Positions 1-5,589 of a stretch of 14,346 bases of DNA are shown here, piece after piece. The stretch covers positions 1-14,346 of the forward strand of contig CAMNLS010000016.1 of NCBI GenBank assembly GCA_946543495.1, read 5' to 3'. The position numbers were made by a program, and so were the translations under genes. Each line of letters opens with the position of its first letter. The first letter of the stretch is position 1. The stretch is from an uncultured Selenomonadales bacterium (lineage in GTDB: Bacteria; Bacillota; Negativicutes; Selenomonadales; Selenomonadaceae). The notes under the pieces are model-generated. The model saw nothing but the letters and a program-made list of their open reading frames with translations. It ran no database searches and was not told the DNA's origin.

Positions 1-1
1 T

Positions 2-91
2 GACGACGAGCGGAGCTGGTGACGCCGCATGAAACGTCCTGTTTCAGTGCGGCGGGAGCCGTCGTCCATGACGGCTCCATATTTCGTCGTC
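2..91. repeat. Nested inverted repeats forming a possible three-way junction
   Basis: Three complementary pairs are visible. Bases 2-8 (GACGACG) pair with 85-91 (CGTCGTC). Bases 23-35 pair with 41-54 (13 base pairs, one bulged G at 47, loop GTCCT). Bases 55-63 (GGAGCCGTC) pair perfectly with 70-78 around the loop GTCCAT. The two inner hairpins abut at 54/55, so the whole can fold as a three-way junction. Neither strand shows a strong T-run, so a simple intrinsic terminator is unlikely. The element lies just past the stop codon of the minus-strand PagL-like gene and could be its 3' end, a structured RNA or a small intergenic repeat. The sense strand is unknown and the element may continue left of the window. 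Confidence 0.5.
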
Positions 92-95
92 GACT

Positions 96-662
96 TTAAA
101 AGTTGTGCGTGTAGCCGACTGAGAATCCTAGCGTGTTATAGCCAGGATTGTGACTGCGTAGACCGTTGGAAAAGTGGCTGATTGAATAGCCCACACTGAT
201 TGAATCTTCTTCGCGGAACTGCCACGTAAGGCGCGGTCCCAATCGCCATAAGAAACCATAGCCGCGCCCGTCGTAGGGGTGTGCTTTGTTATAAAGCATA
301 AAGGAGCCTGTGAAGTCTGCGCCCGCATGGAACTTGCCCGAAACTTTTTTATCCCAACGCAACATAAACGCCGCCCCCAGTCCGACGCCTTCGCTATCGT
401 GATGAACGCCGCCGTCCTTTTTAGGATTGGTGTAGCCAACGGCTCGCGTAAACGTCAGCCCGCGCCAATAACTTATAACGCCGTTATCCGTCACCTTCTC
501 GAAGTAGTGCACGTTGTAATTGTTGACGTGGCGTTGATTGAACGAGTTGCCCGAAAGATATTCAAGCTGAATTTCGTTGGCGTCCTCGAAAGTTTTTTCT
601 TCGGCACTAGCGACACCGCAGGTCATCAGACCAATTATAAGCACTGATAAAAATTTTTTCAT
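96..662 (-). CDS. pagL: PagL-like lipid A deacylase / acyloxyacyl hydrolase family outer-membrane protein
   Basis: The product has 188 residues, close to the size of PagL enzymes, which remove the 3-O-linked acyl chain of lipid A from an eight-stranded outer-membrane barrel. Residues 1-20 form a Sec signal peptide (lysines at 2-3, hydrophobic core, ending ASA before EEK). The rest alternates polar and aromatic residues as in a beta barrel and ends in phenylalanine, the usual last residue of outer-membrane proteins. The C-terminal motif HFSNG (His163, Ser165) followed by NPGYN matches the PagL active-site region. Compared from memory with Pseudomonas PagL, the position of the catalytic Glu holds Asn176, so activity is not assured. 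The ATG has AAGGAGG upstream. Membership in the family is fairly secure; the symbol and the exact reaction are inference. Confidence 0.75.
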   Translation of the reverse strand: MKKFLSVLIIGLMTCGVASAEEKTFEDANEIQLEYLSGNSFNQRHVNNYNVHYFEKVTDNGVISYWRGLTFTRAVGYTNPKKDGGVHHDSEGVGLGAAFMLRWDKKVSGKFHAGADFTGSFMLYNKAHPYDGRGYGFLWRLGPRLTWQFREEDSISVGYSISHFSNGLRSHNPGYNTLGFSVGYTHNF

Positions 663-689
663 ACATCGCGCCTCCTTGAACTTTCAATC

Positions 690-717
690 AGTTTATCACA
701 ACGAAATTTTTTAGCAA
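690..717 (-). promoter_or_regulatory. Possible promoter of the PagL-like gene
   Basis: On the minus strand TTGCTA (712-717) and TAAACT (690-695) are separated by 16 bases. A TG dinucleotide one base before the -10 box gives an extended -10 (TGATAAACT). It lies 28 bases from the start codon. This is a motif match only. Confidence 0.4.
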
Positions 718-749
718 GGAACACGGCGCAATCTTTGAGGTGATACTTT

Positions 750-1505
750 TTGAGAATTTTATTAACGAACGACGACGGCATTAAAGGCGCGGGGCTTTGG
801 GCTGTGGCTAATGAACTTAAGCGGCGCGGGCATGAAGTCATAATCGCCGCTCCGATGAATCAGCAAAGCGGCATGAGCCACGCCCTTAGCGTTCTTAAAG
901 AGATTGAATACAAACGCTTTGACAATCCCGACTGCCAGGCGTGGACTTTCGACGGCACGCCGACTGATTGCGTTAAGATTTATTTGGAGGGCATGAACGA
1001 CGCCAAAAAGTTCGACGTGGTGATTAGCGGTATAAACGACGGCGCGAACCTTGCAACCGACGTTCTTTATTCTGGGACGGTCGGTGCGGCTTTGGAGGGC
1101 TTCCTTCATGATATACCGTCGCTTGCCGTCTCTCGTGATAGCAAATCACTTATCCCTTTCGAGACATGCACGGTGGCAACGATTAACTACTTGGAAAAAA
1201 TTTTAGCCGTCAAGCACGAACCTTTCCTGCATAACCTTAACTTCCCAAAAAAATTCCGCGCAGATAAAGTTGAGTTCGCAAGCACACGACTTGGACGACG
1301 CGATTATATCAACGCCTTCACGAGCCGCACTGATGACACGGGGCGAGCTTATTTCCGCATAGGCGGGACGATTTACGACTTAGACGCGGGCGAAGGCACA
1401 GATATTTACGCTTGCGAATGTGGCTTTGTCTCCGTGACGCCGCTACACGCCGATACCGCCGATTACGAGGCGATTGTTGAACTGCGCAAAATCTTTAGGG
1501 GTTGA
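750..1505 (+). CDS. surE: 5'/3'-nucleotidase SurE
   Basis: SurE is a cytoplasmic metal-dependent phosphatase that removes phosphate from nucleoside 5'- and 3'-monophosphates. The 251-residue length is typical. The family signatures are present: the N-terminal TNDDG (metal ligands Asp8 and Asp9), APMNQQSG (Ser40), and SGINDGAN (Asn96) followed by YSGTVGAALEG. The start is TTG at 750: the family's N-terminal strand begins exactly there, and GAGGTG lies seven bases upstream. The stop codon at 1503-1505 sits two bases before the ATG of the next gene, which implies a shared transcript and translational coupling. Nothing in the sequence suggests damage. Confidence 0.95.
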   Translation: MRILLTNDDGIKGAGLWAVANELKRRGHEVIIAAPMNQQSGMSHALSVLKEIEYKRFDNPDCQAWTFDGTPTDCVKIYLEGMNDAKKFDVVISGINDGANLATDVLYSGTVGAALEGFLHDIPSLAVSRDSKSLIPFETCTVATINYLEKILAVKHEPFLHNLNFPKKFRADKVEFASTRLGRRDYINAFTSRTDDTGRAYFRIGGTIYDLDAGEGTDIYACECGFVSVTPLHADTADYEAIVELRKIFRG

Positions 1506-1507
1506 CG

Positions 1508-2683
1508 ATGGACGATTACACTTGGAGGAAACGACTTGAGGCGCGTAGGCGGCGGCGTAGGCGCGAGCGTATGTTTGCATTAACACTGCTGGTTATGGCT
1601 TTGACTGCCGTGTTCTTATATTTTTCCGTCTACACCAAGACGCCCGAATACGCCATGCGCGAAATGGTCGAGGCTTATCGGGCGGGCGACGCTAACACTT
1701 TCCGCCGTCATGTCGATTTGGATTCAATCACGCTTGCGGCTTACGACGATTTGACTAGCGACCTTTTCAAATACGATACTCAACTTTCAGACGCCGAACG
1801 AAGTCTCTTTGAAAATTTCTACGTGCTGATTCGGCGGCAGATGTGCAAGGGCGCAGTCAAAGTCCTCGACACCTACATTGATACGCGGGAATGGACGCTA
1901 CCGGGCGAGATTCTTAAGGGGCGGCAACTGGGCATTGACTATGACTTACTGCTTGACCGCTCTTTGATTCGCCATACGTCGTTCATCGACTTGGAGGAAG
2001 TAACTCATCACGGCGACGTGGCGACCGCTACTTTTAATATCGTCGAGGATTATTCTAAGGTGCCCTTCCCCCTCAAGGTTACCTTGAAGGATTTGGCTAA
2101 CGAGAGCTTAAACATTGGCGGCAATGAGCTTGAAGTCTTTGGGCATAAGTTAAAGTTTCCTGTTTTCACGTTCAATCTTGGCGGCAGTGATTGGAAGGTC
2201 GTTAGCGTCGATAACTATCGCGGCTACCTCGACGCGGTTTCGCCTATCCTCAAAAAAAATTTAGCGGACTACATCGACGCCACAGAGGAAATTGTCTATC
2301 GATATAATCAGACCTTCAGAGTAGCGCAAGACAATTTTATTTCTATGCAGAAGTCGCCTTACGGAATCATGTTTGCTAATCAGCGCGTGGACGTGTCTAA
2401 CTATATCACCAATACGATAATACCTGCGCTGGAGAACAGGCAGGCGGAGCTTGATGAAGTGCCAATCCCCGAAGGCGCGCAGTTCCTAGCGAGCTTGCGC
2501 CAAGAGTCGACGCGAATCACTATCCTTGCGTGGCAGTCTTATATCAAGGGCATAACGGAGAACAGCGCGGCTGACTTGGATACGGCGGCGAGCTTGCATA
2601 AGCAGGAACTTGTCCTTGACCAGCGGATTGAGGAAATCGTTCACAACTCGGCGATTGCTCGGAACTTGCCCGAATTGCCTTGA
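1508..2683 (+). CDS. Single-pass membrane protein of unknown function, coupled to surE
   Basis: I do not recognise this 391-residue protein. Its N-terminus is very basic, with seven consecutive arginines at about residues 13-19, followed by a hydrophobic helix at about 22-42. This predicts an N-in topology with the remaining ~350 residues outside the cytoplasmic membrane. Just after the helix, a segment (KTPEYAMREMVEAYRAGD) resembles the helical start of stress- or export-related DUF modules, but no family can be named. The C-terminal ~120 residues look mostly helical. I chose ATG at 1508 over TTG at 1502, which overlaps the surE stop, because AGGGG at 1497-1501 is well spaced for the ATG. 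It is the second gene of the surE unit and is followed by a terminator. Confidence 0.8.
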   Translation: MDDYTWRKRLEARRRRRRRERMFALTLLVMALTAVFLYFSVYTKTPEYAMREMVEAYRAGDANTFRRHVDLDSITLAAYDDLTSDLFKYDTQLSDAERSLFENFYVLIRRQMCKGAVKVLDTYIDTREWTLPGEILKGRQLGIDYDLLLDRSLIRHTSFIDLEEVTHHGDVATATFNIVEDYSKVPFPLKVTLKDLANESLNIGGNELEVFGHKLKFPVFTFNLGGSDWKVVSVDNYRGYLDAVSPILKKNLADYIDATEEIVYRYNQTFRVAQDNFISMQKSPYGIMFANQRVDVSNYITNTIIPALENRQAELDEVPIPEGAQFLASLRQESTRITILAWQSYIKGITENSAADLDTAASLHKQELVLDQRIEEIVHNSAIARNLPELP

Positions 2684-2695
2684 GCAACAAAATAA

Positions 2696-2730
2696 CGACG
2701 AGCAATTTAGCTCGCCGCTTTTTTGTTTTT
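2696..2730 (+). terminator. Intrinsic terminator after the surE operon
   Basis: CGAGC (2699-2703) pairs with GCTCG (2710-2714) around AATTTA. Two more pairs lie beyond one mismatch (2696-2697 with 2716-2717). The stem is followed by TTTTTTGTTTTT. An A-rich stretch on the other side means it may also work for the converging ctsR gene. Confidence 0.8.
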
Positions 2731-2742
2731 GCGATTGATTCT

Positions 2743-3219
2743 TTAGGTTATCTTTGCCAGAGTCACGAAGATTGAACGGATTAATCTTGTGCGTTCGTCT
2801 GCTGAAAGTTCTTTGACCGCTTCCGACTTATAAAGATTGGCTACCATCTGCGCGATAAGTTCTGCTTCACGCCTCGTGATTAATTTGTTATCCAAAAGAA
2901 ATTCCAGCATCGATTTCACGTCGTCGAAGGGCGTTTCCTCGTCGATTTGTTCGAGCATTTCTTGGAATAACATTTGCTTTTGGTCGAGTTCTGCGGGAAT
3001 GAAGGCAATACGAATGTAACCGCCGAGCCCGCGCCGCGATTCTACTACAAAGCCGCGTTCCGCTGTAAAGCGTGTACTTAAAACGTAACTTATCTGCGAC
3101 GGCGCACAACTTATTTCGTCAGCCAAAGCCGTCCGCTTCAATTCAATTTGCCTATCCGCGTTTTGCTTGAGCTGCTTTAGTATGTATTCTTCAATCGTGT
3201 CTGCTTTATTATTCAACAT
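2743..3219 (-). CDS. ctsR: Transcriptional repressor CtsR (class III heat-shock genes)
   Basis: CtsR is a winged helix-turn-helix dimer that represses clp protease and chaperone genes in Firmicutes until heat or arginine phosphorylation by McsB inactivates it. The 158-residue product aligns along its whole length with the B. subtilis protein as I remember it, including APSQISYVLSTRFTAERG in the DNA-binding helices and ERGFVVESRRG at the start of the wing. The glycine-rich wing loop that acts as the heat sensor reads GLGG (residues 64-67) where B. subtilis has GGGG. The C-terminal helical domain (residues ~80-158) is present. The start ATG has GAGGTGA upstream. No mcsA, mcsB or clpC follows; the gene stands alone and converges on the surE terminator. 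Confidence 0.93.
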   Translation of the reverse strand: MLNNKADTIEEYILKQLKQNADRQIELKRTALADEISCAPSQISYVLSTRFTAERGFVVESRRGLGGYIRIAFIPAELDQKQMLFQEMLEQIDEETPFDDVKSMLEFLLDNKLITRREAELIAQMVANLYKSEAVKELSADERTRLIRSIFVTLAKIT

Positions 3220-3243
3220 CTTTAATCACCTCGTCTTGATATT

Positions 3244-3271
3244 TTGACATTATACTTTCTAAAAATCAAAT
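3244..3271 (+). promoter_or_regulatory. Promoter of the gmhB operon, overlapping the ctsR promoter
   Basis: A perfect TTGACA (3244-3249) is followed after 16 bases by TCAAAT (3266-3271, four of six matches to the -10 consensus). The box overlaps the divergent ctsR promoter and the CtsR-like half site TTTTGACA, so the two units may share control. Confidence 0.5.
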
Positions 3272-3277
3272 AGGCAA
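3249..3277 (-). promoter_or_regulatory. Promoter of ctsR with a CtsR-like half site
   Basis: On the minus strand TTGCCT (3272-3277) and a perfect TATAAT (3249-3254) are 17 bases apart. Directly after the -10 box comes TGTCAAAATATCAAG. Its first seven bases match one half of the CtsR operator (RGTCAAA). The second half is imperfect and spaced 8 bases instead of 10. Autoregulation is common for ctsR, so a weak operator is plausible. Confidence 0.65.
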
Positions 3278-3337
3278 GCTTTTTTGTGCAGGAAATTTTT
3301 TAGGAGCTGCGAAATAAAAATCAAGAGGCTAAAGAAA

Positions 3338-3835
3338 ATGATTCAAGCAATATTTTTTGACCGCGACGGCGTTTTAAATGAGGAAGTCGGCTACCTTTAC
3401 GAAGTTGAGAAATTTAAATGGATTGACGGCGCACACGACGCGATTAAGTTTTGTAATGAGCGCGGTATTTTAACGATTGTCGTCACGAATCAAAGCGGAA
3501 TAGCGCGTGGATTGTATACGGCGAAGGAAGTCGAGATTCTTCATGAATTCATGCAAAAAAGTTTGTTGGAGGTCGGAGCGCACATCGACGCCTTTTATTA
3601 TTGTCCGCACCATCCGAACTTCAGCGGCGAATGTGATTGCCGTAAGCCCAAGCCCGGTATGATTCTGCAGGCGTGCCAAGAGTTTAACATTAATCCTGCG
3701 CAGTCAATTTTGTTCGGAGACAGTGAACGCGACATTGAGGCGGCAAAGGCGGCGGGTCTTCGCGACGGAATTTTTTTCACGGGAGGAAATCTTTTAGAAG
3801 CAGTCAAAGTTCATTGTACGGAGGGGGACTCATGA
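3338..3835 (+). CDS. gmhB: D-glycero-D-manno-heptose 1,7-bisphosphate 7-phosphatase (GmhB-like HAD phosphatase)
   Basis: GmhB removes the 7-phosphate of heptose bisphosphate on the route to ADP-heptose for the inner core of lipopolysaccharide. The 165-residue protein carries the HAD motifs: FFDRDGVLN (nucleophile Asp8, acid/base Asp10), VTNQSGIARG (Thr50 to Gly58), KPKPGM (lysine near 103) and FGDSERDIEAA (Asp128, Asp132). It also has the zinc-binding loop typical of GmhB, with Cys89, His91, Cys99 and Cys101. I chose ATG at 3338 because the DxDG motif then starts at residue 8 and AAGAGG precedes it; an in-frame TTG at 3284 would add an atypical basic tail. The gene overlaps the next by four bases (ATGA). 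The histidinol-phosphatase branch of the same family is the alternative. Confidence 0.85.
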   Translation: MIQAIFFDRDGVLNEEVGYLYEVEKFKWIDGAHDAIKFCNERGILTIVVTNQSGIARGLYTAKEVEILHEFMQKSLLEVGAHIDAFYYCPHHPNFSGECDCRKPKPGMILQACQEFNINPAQSILFGDSERDIEAAKAAGLRDGIFFTGGNLLEAVKVHCTEGDS

Positions 3836-4272
3836 GAAAGTTTTTGTTGAGCTTCGCGATAATTTTTTTGTTGACGGGCATGAGCAGTGTTTCCGCCGCA
3901 GAAAATTTCGCGGTCGAGGTTCTTAACTTAGTCAACGCCGAACGTGCCAAAGTCGGAGCCACGCCGCTTAGATTGGCTAACGACTTGCAAGAGGCAACGG
4001 CGATTAGGGCGCGTGAGATTATCGGGAACTTTTCACATACACGCCCTAACGGCTCGAATTGTTTTACGGTGATGAGGAATCGCGGCAGGACTTACGGGGA
4101 AAACATCGCGGCGGGTCATGCTTCGGCGGCTGAAGTCGTCGAACAGTGGATGAACTCTGACGGACACCGCCAAAACATTTTAAATCCCCGCTTCCGTGAA
4201 CTCGGCGTCGGCTATGCTTACGAAGATTATTCCACTTATCATCATTACTGGGTTCAACTATTCCGCGGATAA
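3832..4272 (+). CDS. Secreted CAP-domain (SCP/PR-1-like) protein
   Basis: The 146-residue protein has a signal peptide (residues 1-22, core FLLSFAIIFLLTG, cleavage near VSA/AEN), then one bacterial CAP domain. Family motifs are clear: LNLVNAERAKVGATPLRL at the start, FSHTRPNG (His69), GENIAAG (Glu90) and SDGHRQNILNP (His112), which correspond to the CAP cavity residues. Bacterial CAP proteins are exported and often found near the cell wall or spore coat; the biochemical role is usually unknown. The ATG overlaps the gmhB stop as ATGA and is preceded by GGAGGGGGA, so translation is probably coupled. A single domain with no wall-binding repeats suggests a soluble periplasmic or secreted protein. 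Confidence 0.85.
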   Translation: MRKFLLSFAIIFLLTGMSSVSAAENFAVEVLNLVNAERAKVGATPLRLANDLQEATAIRAREIIGNFSHTRPNGSNCFTVMRNRGRTYGENIAAGHASAAEVVEQWMNSDGHRQNILNPRFRELGVGYAYEDYSTYHHYWVQLFRG

Positions 4273-4292
4273 AATTTTAGGAGGGAAAGTCT

Positions 4293-5525
4293 ATGGCTGC
4301 ACACGTAATTAACGAGGCGCGACGGTGTTTACAATGCAAAAAGCCGCTGTGTCGAATCAAAGGTTGCCCGATTGAAACCAATATTCCCGAAATGATTCGC
4401 CTGTTCCTTGACGGGCAAACGGAGGAAGCGGGGCGCATGCTCTTTGAAAACAATCCGCTTAGTGTCGTTTGCTCTCTCGTCTGCGACCACGAAAATCAAT
4501 GCGAAGGCAACTGCATTCAAGGCAAACGCAAGGACGGCGCGGCAGTCCAAATCCCAAGCATTGAAAATTACATTTCCGATTTCTACTTCGACAAGATAAG
4601 CTTGGAACGTGCACCCGATACCGGTCAAAGAGTCGCGATAATCGGCTCAGGCCCTGCGGGAATTACAATCGCTATTAAGCTGGCGGCTCTCGGCTATCGA
4701 ATCACAATCTTTGAACGCATGGACAAAGTCGGCGGCATGATGCGTTACGGTATTCCCGCATTCCGTTTGTCGAAAAAAATTCTTGACCGCTACCAGACCA
4801 AACTTCGCCAAATGGGAATCCACTTCCGCCCGAATACGGCGATTGGCGGCGCGTTGCACCTTGACGACCTCTTTAACGACGGCTACGACGCAATTTTTAT
4901 TGGCACTGGCGTTTGGCGTCCGCGCAGACCGCATGTTAAAGGCGAATCGCTCGGCAATGTTCACTACGCGATTGATTATCTGCAGAACCCCGACGCTTAC
5001 GACTTGGGAGATACCGTTGCGATTATCGGCGCGGGTAACTCGGCTATCGACGTAGCGCGAACGGTCGTCCGTCAAGGCAGTCGTCATGTTACGCTTTATG
5101 CTCGTCGTCAGAGAATTGCAGCCAGTCAACGCGAACTCGATTACGCGGCTGTCGACGGCATTGAACTTCAACAGGGCATGGCGATTAAGGAATTCACGGA
5201 GGAAGGTCCTATACTCACGCCGAGGATTTATGACGAGCAAGGCAATTTGATTCGCGAGGAAGAACCCGTCCTCATGCCCGCCGACAGCACTATTATTGCC
5301 ATAAGTCAAGGACCTAAAGATAAAATCGTCAACACGACGCACGATTTAAAAGTTGATAACAACGGCTTGATAGTCGTCGACGAGAAAGGGCGCACTACGC
5401 GCGATGGCGTCTTCTCAAGTGGTGATGTCGTTATCGGCGCAAAAAATGTTGTGCTAGCCGTGAAGTATTCCAAAATCGTCGCCAATAGCATGGACGAATA
5501 CTTAACTGCCAAAAGAAACGCTTAA
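4293..5525 (+). CDS. GltD-like FAD/NAD(P)-dependent oxidoreductase (stand-alone, short form)
   Basis: The 410-residue flavoprotein belongs to the glutamate synthase small-subunit family, which passes electrons from NAD(P)H through FAD and two [4Fe-4S] clusters. The N-terminal cluster domain has Cys12, Cys15, Cys20 and Cys25, then Cys60, Cys64, Cys70 and Cys74. The FAD-binding GSGPAG is at 118-123, the NAD(P)-binding GAGNSA at 246-251, and the closing FAD motif SSGDVVIGAKNVVLAVK near the C-terminus. GltD proteins are usually about 470 residues, so this is a compact form. No large glutamate synthase subunit or NfnA-type partner lies nearby, so its electron acceptor is unknown. AGGAGGG precedes the ATG. 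It is the last gene of the gmhB operon, 20 bases after the CAP gene. Confidence 0.85.
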   Translation: MAAHVINEARRCLQCKKPLCRIKGCPIETNIPEMIRLFLDGQTEEAGRMLFENNPLSVVCSLVCDHENQCEGNCIQGKRKDGAAVQIPSIENYISDFYFDKISLERAPDTGQRVAIIGSGPAGITIAIKLAALGYRITIFERMDKVGGMMRYGIPAFRLSKKILDRYQTKLRQMGIHFRPNTAIGGALHLDDLFNDGYDAIFIGTGVWRPRRPHVKGESLGNVHYAIDYLQNPDAYDLGDTVAIIGAGNSAIDVARTVVRQGSRHVTLYARRQRIAASQRELDYAAVDGIELQQGMAIKEFTEEGPILTPRIYDEQGNLIREEEPVLMPADSTIIAISQGPKDKIVNTTHDLKVDNNGLIVVDEKGRTTRDGVFSSGDVVIGAKNVVLAVKYSKIVANSMDEYLTAKRNA

Positions 5526-5539
5526 TCACTTATCATAAC

Positions 5540-5580
5540 AAAAAAAATTAGCCCGCCGAATGACTCGACGGGATTTTTTT
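5540..5580. terminator. Bidirectional intrinsic terminator between convergent genes
   Basis: CCCG-C-CGA (5552-5559) pairs with TCG-A-CGGG (5565-5572) around ATGAC, with one C/A mismatch. It is followed by seven Ts on the plus strand and preceded by eight As, which are Ts on the minus strand. It can end both the GltD-like and the flagellin transcripts. Confidence 0.85.
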
Positions 5581-5589
5581 GTTAAGCGT

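Noticed and set aside
55..78. Group II intron domain V in the left-hand hairpin
   Set aside because: The 9-pair stem with a 6-base loop lacks the GNRA loop, the bulge and the AGC triad of domain V.
279..647. Open reading frames opposite the PagL-like gene and similar frames opposite other genes
   Set aside because: They lack ribosome binding sites and family similarity and are explained by the real genes on the other strand.
3231..3249. Full CtsR operator before ctsR
   Set aside because: Only one half matches RGTCAAA; the second repeat is spaced 8 rather than 10 bases and is imperfect, so only a half site is claimed.
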